Source of the DNA: Clostridiaceae bacterium
Lineage (GTDB): Bacteria > Bacillota > Clostridia > Oscillospirales > Acutalibacteraceae
DNA length: 64,000 bases
NCBI GenBank assembly: GCA_021769555.1
Contig: JAETSR010000010.1
Coordinates: 17,119 to 81,118 of the forward strand
Direction: 5' to 3'
The notes below the pieces were generated by a model. That model made no database searches. It saw only the letters and a program-made list of their open reading frames with translations, and had not been told where the DNA came from. Each line of letters opens with the position of its first letter. Positions within the stretch are counted from its first letter, which is position 1. The position numbers and the translations under genes were made by a program. Shown in pieces: positions 18,437 to 26,956 of the stretch.

Positions 18437-18741
18437 ATAAGCCATCACCTCTATAATCTTCGCAAGAAGAATATTCTTGACAGAAAAAGACTGCCGGCTG
18501 TACAATATAATCATACATCTTTTCTGCCGTACAAAGGTTAGACAGAAAATGCGTAGAAAAGGTAAGCAAAACTTTTCTGTTTCAAAGCATATTATAATGT
18601 GTAAACGCCCGCAAGTCAACTGCTGCTCTGTAAACTTTCCTGCATATGCAAAATAATCGTTCTACAAAATACGACTGTTATTTACAGGGCGGCACAATAT
18701 GCTGCAATTTAATCATTTATTTTTACAAAGGAGCGATACAT
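18437..18741. promoter_or_regulatory. 305-base divergent intergenic region with four CAGAAAA repeats
   Basis: No gene is visible. CAGAAAA occurs at 18481-18487 and 18543-18549 on the plus strand and as TTTTCTG at 18520-18526 and 18573-18579, so that two nested inverted pairs can form stems in the leader of the VanY-type mRNA. AAGAATATTCTT near 18465-18476 is a further palindrome. A plus-strand TTGACA (18477) with TACAAT 18 bases on could drive the amidotransferase gene but is far from it. The repeats could be protein operators or RNA stems. Confidence 0.5.
18591..18619 (-). promoter_or_regulatory. Promoter of the VanY-type gene
   Basis: On the minus strand TTGACT (18614-18619) and TATAAT (18591-18596) are exactly 17 bases apart, about 150 bases upstream of the coding start. 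Confidence 0.7.
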
Positions 18742-19380
18742 ATGAAAAAAATATTTATCTACGGCGAACGTGAGAAACGGCTGAATTATGTCGAGGCTTT
18801 AGAGGCATGCGGCGCGCAGGCTCTGGTGTCCATGGATGTACGCGATGCAGACGTCTGTGACGCCCTGCTCCTGCCGGGAGGCGCCGACATGGACCCCAGT
18901 CTCTACGGCGAGGATAACCTTGGCAGCCGCGGAATAGACCGCGGCCTGGACTTAACCGAGCTTGATTTAATCAAGGCTTTCGACGGCTGCCCTATACTCG
19001 GCATTTGCCGGGGAATGCAGGTGCTTAATGTGGCCTTCGGCGGCACCCTAATACAGGACCTTCCTACTGCCGCTGCCCACCGCTGGCAGGAGCCTGAGGG
19101 GGACCAGGTACATATGGTTTTTGTGCCAAAGGACAGCTTTCTTTTCGGGCTGTACGGCGAGGGCTTTTCTGTCAACAGCGCCCACCATCAGGGGGTGGCA
19201 AGGCTTGGCGGCGGCTTCAAAGCAGCAGCCATAGCTGAAGACGGCGGTATCGAGGCTATACAGTGGCCTGAGAAGCGTATATATGCCGTCCAGTGGCACC
19301 CTGAACGCCTTACACAGAGGCATAAGCGCGCGGACGCTGTGGATGGCGAGGCAGTGTTCAGGTTCTTTCTGAGGCAGTAA
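18742..19380 (+). CDS. Class I glutamine amidotransferase-like protein (peptidase C26, gamma-Glu-GABA hydrolase family)
   Basis: 212 residues. ILGICRGMQVLNVAFGG holds the nucleophile Cys, and VQWHPER supplies the catalytic His and Glu region; LLPGGADMDPSLY and SAHHQGV are typical of the PuuD-like C26 family, which cleaves gamma-glutamyl amides. The ATG at 18742 has AAAGGAG eight bases upstream. It is a single-gene unit ending at a shared terminator. It is slightly shorter than PuuD (about 250 residues), and no polyamine genes are adjacent, so the substrate is open. Confidence 0.88.
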   Translation: MKKIFIYGEREKRLNYVEALEACGAQALVSMDVRDADVCDALLLPGGADMDPSLYGEDNLGSRGIDRGLDLTELDLIKAFDGCPILGICRGMQVLNVAFGGTLIQDLPTAAAHRWQEPEGDQVHMVFVPKDSFLFGLYGEGFSVNSAHHQGVARLGGGFKAAAIAEDGGIEAIQWPEKRIYAVQWHPERLTQRHKRADAVDGEAVFRFFLRQ

Positions 19381-19395
19381 ATAATCAAACACAAA

Positions 19396-19436
19396 GACAA
19401 GCAGCGGACATTCCTGTAGTCCGCTGCTTGTCTTGC
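19396..19436. terminator. Bidirectional terminator
   Basis: The perfect 14-base stem GACAAGCAGCGGAC / GTCCGCTGCTTGTC with a 9-base loop lies between two converging genes. T-runs are modest on both sides. Confidence 0.8.
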
Positions 19437-19446
19437 TTACTAAGCT

Positions 19447-20472
19447 TTATAGATAGAGCTCCATGGGATATGCCATATACCCGCTTGGCTCCAGCTGGTC
19501 GGCCGTTACATACCCTGCAGGAGCATGCAGCAGCGACGGGAGGCGGTTGACTACCGTTGCGCAGGTGTGCTCCACTGTAGCAGGCTTTATAACGTGGTAC
19601 TCTGTGTTTGGCTCGCCTGTGAACCACCAATCACACATATCGCCGTCCTCCGGGCCGTAGACCTTCCCTATCGTCTCCTCCTCAACGGTTATGCCCTGCA
19701 GGGTCTCGATAGTCACCACAGCCGACATGCCAATACATCTGCCGGCCTCAATAGTGCTGCCGAGAGTCTCTGAATAGATATCCCCGCCGATTATGCAGGG
19801 CACGTGCTTCTGAGTTATGGATTTCACAGTGAGCCCAAGCTTATTGCAGATTGCCTCGGCGGCGTTCCAGGCATATGATGGCTCAAACTCGGCCGGGTGA
19901 GCTATCTCCTTTTCAAACTCCTCAGGGGTCAGCCCGCAGCCGTGGGCTTTTGCCAGGGCCAAGCCATATTCGTCCACGTTGTAGCTGTACGCTCCCTTGA
20001 TTTTGTCTATCCTATGGCAGCCCCCGGCAGCCATAGCCACCATGTTAATCCAGAAGATATCCTGCATACCGGAACCGGTGATTGTACAGCCGGTCTCTTT
20101 TGCAAGCGCGTCCAGCCTGTTTATCCGGGCCGCAGCTGTAGTCCAGGGGTATATGGCCTCCTCGCAGGTGGTTATTACGTTTATACCCCTTTGCACGCAC
20201 TTCTCCACATGGTCGTATATGTCGCCGATAAAGCTGAACAGCGTAACTATAGCCACGTCGGCGTCGCACTCGTCCAAAACCTTGTCCGCATCGCCGGAGA
20301 TAGTGATGCCTGTCTTTACCCCCAGCTCCGCAAAGTCGCCCACATCCATGCCTATCACTTTTGGGTCAACATCAATTGCCCCTACGATTTGCGCGCCCTT
20401 TTCATAGAGATAGCGCAGGGTGTACTTTGCCATTTTTCCGCAGCCATACTGCACGACCCGAATCTTGTCCAT
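19447..20472 (-). CDS. NAD(P)-dependent 2,4-diaminopentanoate dehydrogenase-like (DapB-fold) enzyme
   Basis: 341 residues. The Rossmann start [19 protein letters not shown] is followed by a DapB-like domain; the C-terminal stretch [35 protein letters not shown] resembles 2,4-diaminopentanoate dehydrogenase of ornithine fermentation. The reaction is oxidative deamination of a diamino acid with NAD(P). The ATG at 20472 has GGAGGC nine bases upstream. No ornithine aminomutase or thiolase genes are in view, so the pathway is uncertain and another amino-acid substrate is possible. Confidence 0.72.
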   Translation of the reverse strand: MDKIRVVQYGCGKMAKYTLRYLYEKGAQIVGAIDVDPKVIGMDVGDFAELGVKTGITISGDADKVLDECDADVAIVTLFSFIGDIYDHVEKCVQRGINVITTCEEAIYPWTTAAARINRLDALAKETGCTITGSGMQDIFWINMVAMAAGGCHRIDKIKGAYSYNVDEYGLALAKAHGCGLTPEEFEKEIAHPAEFEPSYAWNAAEAICNKLGLTVKSITQKHVPCIIGGDIYSETLGSTIEAGRCIGMSAVVTIETLQGITVEEETIGKVYGPEDGDMCDWWFTGEPNTEYHVIKPATVEHTCATVVNRLPSLLHAPAGYVTADQLEPSGYMAYPMELYL

Positions 20473-20548
20473 ACAAAAATGCCTCCAATCGCTGTGATTA
20501 TGGTTCACAGTATAGTATACCCATCGGAGGCATTCTTTATTACATGTA

Positions 20549-21337
20549 TCAAGCTGCCATGCCATACACTATCACATTATAGACATTGATACCAATTATC
20601 ACTAGCATAAGCCCCAAAAGCAGGCGTTCAACAGCCCTGTTGTCCATCTTTTTGCTGAGCGCCGACCCAATCAGTGCCCCGCCTATCCCACCTGCCGCCA
20701 TCAGCGCCAGGTGATACCAGACAAATTCAGGTACATTTTGTTGTGTAACGGCGCTTAGAAGGCTTGCTGTCTGGGAGAACAGGATAATGAAAATTGAATT
20801 TTTCGCCGCATCCTTCGCGTCCATTGAGAAGAAAAAGAACAGCAGCGCTACATTCAGCGGACCTCCTCCAATGCCCAGAAAAGATGAAACCACCCCCAGC
20901 GCCAGGCCTACGGCCGCGCATACTGTTATGTTCTCAAGGTGATATGAGGGCAGACTGTCCTTTTTCAGAGTGTATATCCAGACCAGCACTGTTGTCACCA
21001 GCAGGAGCAGAGACTGTGTAAAGCCCAGCACATTTTCATCCGCGCCGGACTTAACCAGCTCAAACAGCCACTTCCCCAAAAGCCCGCCGGCTGCCGCTCC
21101 AATCGCCAGCGGCGTAGTGGTGCGCAGCCGCAGCATAACGCCGCTGCCCCTGCTTTTCAGCAGCGACACCACCGACATTGCCAGGACCGTACAGCCTGAG
21201 AGAAAGCTGATAGTTGATACCGGCAGGATATGCAGCGCGTCCAGCACCGGCTTAATAATAACTCCGCCGCCATACCCGGCTATTGAGCCTACCCCGGAGG
21301 CCGCCAGGCACACAATAAACATAATAACCGCGGTCAT
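20549..21337 (-). CDS. TSUP-family (TauE/SafE) anion permease
   Basis: 262 residues with about eight membrane segments and the repeated loops [19 protein letters not shown] and [20 protein letters not shown], the hallmark of TauE/SafE transporters of sulfite, sulfonates or other anions. Start ATG 21337 has GGGGCAGGG upstream. It begins 16 bases after the pilT stop on the same strand, so it may be read through from the surface operon, though a functional link is not evident. The substrate is unknown. Confidence 0.88.
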   Translation of the reverse strand: MTAVIMFIVCLAASGVGSIAGYGGGVIIKPVLDALHILPVSTISFLSGCTVLAMSVVSLLKSRGSGVMLRLRTTTPLAIGAAAGGLLGKWLFELVKSGADENVLGFTQSLLLLVTTVLVWIYTLKKDSLPSYHLENITVCAAVGLALGVVSSFLGIGGGPLNVALLFFFFSMDAKDAAKNSIFIILFSQTASLLSAVTQQNVPEFVWYHLALMAAGGIGGALIGSALSKKMDNRAVERLLLGLMLVIIGINVYNVIVYGMAA

Positions 21338-21353
21338 CTACCCTGCCCCTTCC

Positions 21354-22412
21354 CTAAGCCTCCAGCCTTTTGGACATAAGCTCATAGTTTGCACAGTATA
21401 CAAGCGCTGTCTCCCTTGTGATTTTCCCCTGCCGATACAGCTGCAGCAGGCTGCCGTCCATTGTGCACATGCCCTCTCTTGCGCCGGACATCATCACTGA
21501 ATCCAGCTGGTGGAGCTTATCCTCACGAATCATATTCTGCACGGCGTTATTCGACTTCATTATCTCAAATACCGGTATCAGCCTTCCGTCAACCCCGGGC
21601 ACAAGCTGCTGGCAGACAACTCCCCTGAGAAGCTGGGCCAGCTGTATCTTTACCTGCTGCTGCTGGCTTGCGGGGAATACGTCGATTATCCTGGTGATTG
21701 TGTTGGCAACGCTGCCCGTATGCAAGGTGCTGAACATCAAAAGGCCGGTCTCTGTAGCCGTGATAGCAGCTGAAATAGTGTCGTAATCCCGCATTTCTCC
21801 CAGCAGGATAACGTCCGGGCTCTCCCTTAGCGCAGAGCGGAGAGCGTCAGGGTACCCCGGCGTGTCAATAGATATCTCCCGCTGGGTGACAATGGCCTTC
21901 TCATGCCTGTGGACATATTCTATGGGGTCTTCCATGGTAATAATATGACAGTCTCTGCTCTGGTTTATGCGGTGTATCATACACGCCAAGGTGGTGGATT
22001 TTCCTGTGCCCACCGCTCCTGTCACCAGGACCATGCCCTTCTGGTTCTCCGTCAGCGACAGGACTTCCTCCGGTATGTTCAGCTGCTCCGGGTCCGGCAG
22101 GCCGAACCTTATGAGCCTGATGACCGCCGCCATTGAGCCGCGCTGCCTGAACACATTCACGCGGAACCGCCCCATGCCCCGCACGGCAAAGGAAAAATCA
22201 TCGTCCTTTCCCTGGACAAGGCGGGTCTTCTCTCGGCCGCTGAAACGATATATCTGGTCTATCAGCGATTGTGTGTGCTCCGGCATCAGAATACCCTCGC
22301 CTATTCTCTGCTGGCGCCCCTTGCACTTTAGTGTGACAGGAAGTCCTGCCACCAGAAAGATATCAGACGCGCTCCACTCCATCGCCCGTACCAAAACATC
22401 CTGAATATCCAT
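21354..22412 (-). CDS. pilT: PilT-like type IV pilus ATPase
   Basis: 352 residues, PilT length. N-terminal ASDIFLVAGLPVTLK, Walker A GAVGTGKST, Asp box ITMEDPIEY, Walker B DVILLGEMRD, and the His box FSTLHTGSVANTITRIIDVFP are all intact. The zinc tetracysteine of PilB/GspE is absent, which marks it as the retraction-type branch. The ATG at 22412 has GAGAGGT upstream. It closes a module with pilC and four pseudopilin-like genes, with no PilB and no prepilin peptidase in the window. It may power a reduced secretion or pilus engine alone, as PilT-type hexamers are ATP-driven motors; this is inference. Confidence 0.92.
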   Translation of the reverse strand: MDIQDVLVRAMEWSASDIFLVAGLPVTLKCKGRQQRIGEGILMPEHTQSLIDQIYRFSGREKTRLVQGKDDDFSFAVRGMGRFRVNVFRQRGSMAAVIRLIRFGLPDPEQLNIPEEVLSLTENQKGMVLVTGAVGTGKSTTLACMIHRINQSRDCHIITMEDPIEYVHRHEKAIVTQREISIDTPGYPDALRSALRESPDVILLGEMRDYDTISAAITATETGLLMFSTLHTGSVANTITRIIDVFPASQQQQVKIQLAQLLRGVVCQQLVPGVDGRLIPVFEIMKSNNAVQNMIREDKLHQLDSVMMSGAREGMCTMDGSLLQLYRQGKITRETALVYCANYELMSKRLEA

Positions 22413-22434
22413 TTTATTGACCTCTCTCCTTTGG

Positions 22435-22824
22435 TTACTCGCCGCTCCACAGGCCGCCAATCTCCTCTTGCGGCTCCCAGTTCTCCTGAATAAACTGCCA
22501 GCTCACTATCTCGTACTTGCCTCTCCTTTGAATTATCCCGATATGAAGACTTAATCCGTCCTCTCGCAGAACTTTCCTGCCAACGCCTTCTTCGTCTCTG
22601 TCCAAATCATCCCAGACAGAGGGCTCCTGCGTAATCTGCTGCAAAAAGGCCTGGCCCTGGGTTTCCAAAGCATACCTGGCTTCAACTGAGTCGGCATACC
22701 GCCTTGCCATGCTCAAATCACCCCTGGCGGTGGTAACTGCCAGCAGGCCAAGCACCGTCATACATATAACTATTACGGTCAGCAGCAGGGCCAGCGGGCC
22801 CAGACGTACAGATACCTGTCTCAT
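22435..22824 (-). CDS. Small membrane protein of the pilus-like module, pseudopilin-like
   Basis: 129 residues: a short basic start (RQVSVRLG), one long hydrophobic segment at about 9-30 and a polar, mostly acidic domain with several Trp (PSVWDDL, EIVSWQFIQENWEP). This is pilin-like architecture, but no Gly-Phe-x-x-x-Glu processing site is visible. It begins directly at the stop of the upstream gene and precedes pilT by 22 bases. No specific family was recognised. Confidence 0.65.
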   Translation of the reverse strand: MRQVSVRLGPLALLLTVIVICMTVLGLLAVTTARGDLSMARRYADSVEARYALETQGQAFLQQITQEPSVWDDLDRDEEGVGRKVLREDGLSLHIGIIQRRGKYEIVSWQFIQENWEPQEEIGGLWSGE

Positions 22825-23256
22825 TCAGCCTCCCCCTTGCCCAGAAAAAACAGCTGTCTTCAGGCTGTAGACCGGCTCGCCGTCCTGCCAGGCCACGCTG
22901 ATGTCATAGCTTAATAATCCCTCACGCTCTGTCCATGTAATCACCATAGTATATCCCCCGTCAGGGTCCGGCTCCATACTGCTGTTATACCTTGCTACCA
23001 TTTTCTGCATTTCCAGGTGGCACGCCGCGCTGTCGCCGCCCAGCAGGTCCACCATTTCGCCCCGGTCGCTGGTTCCCGCCACTATCTCCGCAGCGTTTTC
23101 AGCAAGGCGTACCGCCGTAGTCAGAGTTTTGGCTTGGGAGCTCTGTTCCTTCGCTGTCGTGAACACATCTGCAAGCACCAAAACAACGCCGGTAAGCACC
23201 GCCACCAGCAGTATCATCTCCATATAAAACGCCGTTGTTCTATGCCTATCCCTCAT
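22825..23256 (-). CDS. Pseudopilin-like membrane protein
   Basis: 143 residues. RDRHRTTAFYMEMILLVAVLTG looks like a degenerate prepilin N terminus: Phe followed by a Glu four positions on and a hydrophobic helix, without the Gly before the cleavage site. A polar domain with a predicted helix (SSQAKTLTTAVRLAENAAEIVAG) and beta-rich end follows. It overlaps the end of the upstream gene by 11 bases, showing translational coupling. Function is presumed to be a minor pilin or structural part of the module. Confidence 0.68.
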   Translation of the reverse strand: MRDRHRTTAFYMEMILLVAVLTGVVLVLADVFTTAKEQSSQAKTLTTAVRLAENAAEIVAGTSDRGEMVDLLGGDSAACHLEMQKMVARYNSSMEPDPDGGYTMVITWTEREGLLSYDISVAWQDGEPVYSLKTAVFSGQGGG

Positions 23257-23710
23257 ATTCCGCCCCCGATTTTAGGGTAAAGACTACGCTGCCCGCGTCA
23301 GTATAAACTATGAATGTGCGTTTCCCGTTCTTTTTGACCCGGAAAATATCAGTATCACCAATCACTGCCGCACTGCCGGGGGCCAGCGGTGAATCCGCGG
23401 GAGCATAATCCTCCAGCAGCTTTCCGTCCCTCTGGTACACCCGCACTGCATAGCCGCTTTCAGCGTCCGCGAAGCTCAGCACCTGGCCCGCATCGTCCTC
23501 ATACAGCGTGACCGCGTCCTTGACGTCAGCATTCTTCGCCCTGGTTGAAAAATAGCTCAGCAGCAGCCGGTTCTGTCCGTTTGCCGCCTGGACCTCCACG
23601 GCCTCACAGTATATCCCCGCGCCAAATATTGTCAGAAAGAGAAACGCTATCAAAAACAGCGCCTCCACCGCAAGAGTAAAAAGCATAACCGGCAGACGCC
23701 TGCTCTTCAA
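23246..23710 (-). CDS. DUF4860-like pseudopilin-related protein
   Basis: 154 residues. A hydrophobic N-terminal helix (about 8-31) precedes a beta-rich domain with LLLSYFSTRAKNADV and YAVRVYQRDGKLLEDY, a layout I associate with DUF4860 proteins that accompany type II secretion/pilus genes in Clostridia; this was recalled, not searched. The start codon is TTG at 23708-23710 with GGGAGG five to six bases upstream. It ends 11 bases inside the next gene. Likely a minor pseudopilin. Confidence 0.65.
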   Translation of the reverse strand: MKSRRLPVMLFTLAVEALFLIAFLFLTIFGAGIYCEAVEVQAANGQNRLLLSYFSTRAKNADVKDAVTLYEDDAGQVLSFADAESGYAVRVYQRDGKLLEDYAPADSPLAPGSAAVIGDTDIFRVKKNGKRTFIVYTDAGSVVFTLKSGAEYEG

Positions 23711-23723
23711 AAGAACCTCCCCC

Positions 23724-24047
23724 TTATCCCGGCTTCCTGATAACCGTCACATCAGGCGGCAGATTGGAAGCAAACACCTCATAGGTCACGTAGTAATCAT
23801 CACTGTTTATTTGCAGCCCATAATTTTCCTCAAGATACGCAAGCCCGGGCGGGTACATGCCCTCCACAACATAGCACTGCAAGGCGGCATTCTGTACTGC
23901 CGCTCTAAGCGCCCGGGCGCCATCCTTCGCCGAATTTCGCCCGGAGCCTCCGGCAGCGAGCCAGAATCCATATACAAGCAGTACCGCTGTCAGTATGGCG
24001 GCCAGGAAAACAGGCCAGCGCCGCCCATGCTTTTTATCAGTATACAT
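23724..24047 (-). CDS. Small pseudopilin-like protein
   Basis: 107 residues: basic start, one membrane helix at about 13-31, then a domain in which Cys is followed by VVEGMYPPGLAYLEENYG. The 'YPxGLxYLxxxYG' pattern after a helix is common in clostridial pseudopilins related to GspG. No canonical prepilin cleavage site is seen. It lies 9 bases after pilC and 13 bases before the DUF4860-like gene. Confidence 0.68.
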   Translation of the reverse strand: MYTDKKHGRRWPVFLAAILTAVLLVYGFWLAAGGSGRNSAKDGARALRAAVQNAALQCYVVEGMYPPGLAYLEENYGLQINSDDYYVTYEVFASNLPPDVTVIRKPG

Positions 24048-24056
24048 TCTGCACCC

Positions 24057-25109
24057 CTAACCGATAGAGTTCATTATGCCGAGCAGGGGCAGCATAACGC
24101 TGAGCAGGGAAACGCCCACAGTCAGAAGAAGCACCCCCGAAAGCAATGGGTCCACGATACCTACAAGCCGGTCTGTAAGCGTGGTGCAGTGCTCCTCCAG
24201 CAGGTCCGTCATCCTCCGGAGCACAGCCTCAGTCCTTCCGCTTCGCTCCCCGGCCAGCAGTATGCGCCCGTATACCGGCTCAAACAGGCCTTCGTCATAT
24301 GCAGCATGGGCAAAGCTGTGTCCTGCCCTCAGATGGGCCATGCAGCGGAGCAGCTTCTCCTCGACCGGCCTGCAGCCCGCCATTTTTATGCTCTCCTCCA
24401 TTGCGGCGTCCTGTACGGCTCCACTGGACAGATATGTCACGAACGCGCCCATAAAGCGGTAGAGGCCCAGCTCCCTCAGTATGTCTCCGCACAGCGGCAG
24501 CCTCTGAAGCAGATTTTCCAGCGCCGGCCTGTGGCTGCTTTTCCATAAAATTCTGCCAATCACCAAAACCAGAGCCAGCAGTAGCATGAGCCCAAGAGCT
24601 GCCCAGCAGAAGCCATAGGCCCAGCTTATGTACCCATATGAGGACGCCGCAAGGCTCCCCGTCACCCTCTCATAGACCTCTGTAAATGCCGGGAGCACCA
24701 GCGCCAGCATAAGGGCCAGCACCGCGATTATCATTGCCAGCATTACCGCCGGGTAGGTGAGCGCGCTCCTCAGCTTATCGCCCATGGTCTCCTCATTGAG
24801 ATAGTATTTGCTCAGACGGAACAGCACCGCTTCCAGGCGCCCGGACTCTTCGCCGGCAGCTATCATATTTACCGCATACGCCGGGAAAGCCCCGCAGGAC
24901 TTCATGGCTTCGGCAAGCCTTTGTCCCAAGTCCAGCTCCGCCTGCATTGCCGTAAGAGCGTCTTCCAGAACCCCGCCCTTGCCGTCGCTCTGCCTCAATA
25001 GGGATACCGCTTCATCAGGCTGTATGCCCGACTGTATCATCATCGCCATGCTCTCGCAAAAGGCGCTGACCCCAAGAGCGTCCAGCCTTCGGCCTCTGTT
25101 TTTTTCCAT
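24057..25109 (-). CDS. PilC/GspF-type inner membrane platform protein
   Basis: 350 residues with the duplicated T2SSF domain: FCESMAMMIQSGIQPDEAVSLL near the N terminus and FMGAFVTYLSSGAVQDAAMEES in the second half, with membrane helices at about 115-140, 165-190 and 320-345. The paired IAAGEESGRLEAVLFRLSKYY and LLAGERSGRTEAVLRRMTDLL are the family's GE-SG repeats. It anchors the ATPase and pilins in type IV pili, type II secretion and Com systems. It is slightly short but complete, and follows the transglutaminase lipoprotein by 14 bases. Confidence 0.9.
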   Translation of the reverse strand: MEKNRGRRLDALGVSAFCESMAMMIQSGIQPDEAVSLLRQSDGKGGVLEDALTAMQAELDLGQRLAEAMKSCGAFPAYAVNMIAAGEESGRLEAVLFRLSKYYLNEETMGDKLRSALTYPAVMLAMIIAVLALMLALVLPAFTEVYERVTGSLAASSYGYISWAYGFCWAALGLMLLLALVLVIGRILWKSSHRPALENLLQRLPLCGDILRELGLYRFMGAFVTYLSSGAVQDAAMEESIKMAGCRPVEEKLLRCMAHLRAGHSFAHAAYDEGLFEPVYGRILLAGERSGRTEAVLRRMTDLLEEHCTTLTDRLVGIVDPLLSGVLLLTVGVSLLSVMLPLLGIMNSIG

Positions 25110-25123
25110 ATCTCCACCCGCCT

Positions 25124-26122
25124 TCAGTAAAAATACAAATCTGTATAGTTCGTTCCGTCTCCTATAAACTGTGAATCCGCGCCGTTTGCGGCAAAAGTCA
25201 TGTCAAGGCGGCTCCAGCTGTTGGACTCAACCTCATACTCTACAGTTACCCATCCGCTCTCCTTTGTGTAAAACATGTTCCAGGCGTGATAGAGGCCGCC
25301 CGGCTGTACATTGCCTAAAACCATCTTGGTGGGTATTCCCTGGCTTCTGAGCATAGCCGCCGCAAGACTAGCGTAGTCAAAGCAGATACCCTTTCCGGTG
25401 GAGAGCGTATCGTCCGGCCGGGGCAGGTAGCCTTTTTTCACCGTGACAGCCTTCTCCTTGTCGTAGGACACGTTCGCACAGATATAGTCAAACACCGACT
25501 CCACCACCCCCAGCTCGTCCGGTTGCCTGGACGCAAGCTCCCCCGCCAGCTTCACGCACTGGGAGTCTTCGTTATAGTCCACGTACTGGCTTGGGCGAAG
25601 AAAGGGCTGGAACTCGTCTTCCAGCTGGACCGAGGCCTCCGTGGAGTAGAGCTCGGCATATTTTTGCCCCGCCGTATTTTTCAGAGCGCGGAATACATAG
25701 GTCCCGTCTCCGCATTGCAGCGGATATATTGCGGGGGTGCCGTCTGAGGGGAGGTCATAGTTATATATCTGCTCACCCATTTCAACGCGAAACTTCATGC
25801 GGCTGTCACTGTTTGCAGCCGCCGCCACATAGCCTTTGCTCAGGCCTGACAAATCAATCAGCACACCGTTTTCACCCTGGGCGGCGCTTGGGTCAAAATC
25901 AGCCCGGGCGAACTCAGGGGCCTGATAAGGCGTAAAGTCAGCCGGGACCGGCGAGGGCGCCGGGGTGCTCGTCTCCGATTGGGATGAGTACGCACTCGAG
26001 AAATCCGCTTTGCTTGAGGGAGGCGGCGTCTCCTCTATGGGAATATCCGTGTGGCCCTGTATGCAGCCTCCAAGGCATAACAGCAGAAACAGGGTGGACC
26101 ACAGCTTTATAATACGTGCCAT
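25124..26122 (-). CDS. Transglutaminase-like lipoprotein
   Basis: 332 residues. LFLLLCLGGC is a clear lipobox with lipidation Cys20; a Ser/Pro/Thr-rich spacer follows. The C-terminal transglutaminase-like (papain-fold) domain has GKGICFDYASLAAAMLRSQG with the nucleophile Cys and GGLYHAWNMFYTKESGWVTVE with the catalytic His. The start at 26122 has GGGAGGG upstream. It sits between the class B sortase and pilC genes. Such domains hydrolyse or cross-link peptides; on the outside of the membrane it might act on surface proteins made by this operon, but that is inference. Confidence 0.87.
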   Translation of the reverse strand: MARIIKLWSTLFLLLCLGGCIQGHTDIPIEETPPPSSKADFSSAYSSQSETSTPAPSPVPADFTPYQAPEFARADFDPSAAQGENGVLIDLSGLSKGYVAAAANSDSRMKFRVEMGEQIYNYDLPSDGTPAIYPLQCGDGTYVFRALKNTAGQKYAELYSTEASVQLEDEFQPFLRPSQYVDYNEDSQCVKLAGELASRQPDELGVVESVFDYICANVSYDKEKAVTVKKGYLPRPDDTLSTGKGICFDYASLAAAMLRSQGIPTKMVLGNVQPGGLYHAWNMFYTKESGWVTVEYEVESNSWSRLDMTFAANGADSQFIGDGTNYTDLYFY

Positions 26123-26135
26123 GACGCCGCCCTCC

Positions 26136-26924
26136 CTACTGCATATCCACTTGTTCCAGTCTGCCGTGCAAGACATACCTGGCCTCTTCAAAATCATAGG
26201 CACAGGTGGAAAGCACGACGTAACGCCCATCCGCCTCTAAAATTTCATCGGAGGTAAAGTCAGAGCTTTTCTGACACCTGTCAAGATAGGCGGTAAACTC
26301 ATCGCCGGGCCCGCGGAATATAGTATATGTCTCCGAATAGGCCGAGGTGGTATAGCCGCTGAACAGCCTGATTCTGAAATCCGCCTCCGGCGTCAGCAGC
26401 CACATCACCGGGTGTTCCTCATAGAACTCCTGGCTCTTCCATGACTCCAGCCCGCCAAACATGGAGCCGTCCCTCATGCTGTGGCCGTAAATAATAAAAT
26501 TATAATCAGCAAAGCCCGGAGTACACTGAGCGTCTACGAAAATCGCGCCGCTCTGGTCCTCCGCGCCGGTATATGAGTGGTGCAGATAGAAGTCATTGTC
26601 GCTCCCCTGCATCACCGGGTAATCTATGGACGTTCCCTCGCAATAGAGCCAGGCAGCTGCTTGGGGATTATCCTCCTGCAGCTGCTCAAAGTCTACAGAT
26701 ATAGGCGGCCGCTCCGATATGTCTCCCGGAGCTTCACCCAAAACCACAGCCTCAGAGCTGCCTGTACCGCTGCTTTCCTGCTTCTGCGTATACTCTGCCG
26801 CGGCCTCTGCATATCCCTGCCTGCTGGCTCTGTAGTTTCCCTGAATAGCCAGCACCGCTCCTCCTGAACCTAAAAACACAAGCAGCGCCGCCGCCATAAT
26901 GATAAGCCTGACCTTTTTTCCCAT
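26136..26924 (-). CDS. srtB: Class B sortase
   Basis: 262 residues: N-terminal membrane anchor (about 5-25), a linker, and a sortase barrel. IDYPVMQGSDNDFYLHHSY and IIYGHSMRDGSMFGGL are class B signatures and hold the catalytic His; LSTCAYDFEEARYVLHGRL holds the Cys and Arg. It lies downstream of SipW-type and surface-protein genes, separate from the class C sortase of the pilus. It probably anchors one or both of the surface proteins encoded at 27472-29219, or joins the finished pilus to the wall. Confidence 0.93.
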   Translation of the reverse strand: MGKKVRLIIMAAALLVFLGSGGAVLAIQGNYRASRQGYAEAAAEYTQKQESSGTGSSEAVVLGEAPGDISERPPISVDFEQLQEDNPQAAAWLYCEGTSIDYPVMQGSDNDFYLHHSYTGAEDQSGAIFVDAQCTPGFADYNFIIYGHSMRDGSMFGGLESWKSQEFYEEHPVMWLLTPEADFRIRLFSGYTTSAYSETYTIFRGPGDEFTAYLDRCQKSSDFTSDEILEADGRYVVLSTCAYDFEEARYVLHGRLEQVDMQ

Positions 26925-26956
26925 GGGGCCCCCTTCTGCCTACCGCCGCCCGTACC

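Noticed and set aside
18646-18741. Upstream extension of the C26 amidotransferase gene
   Set aside because: The frame is open, but the family begins at ATG 18742, which has a strong AAAGGAG site; the extension has no homology.
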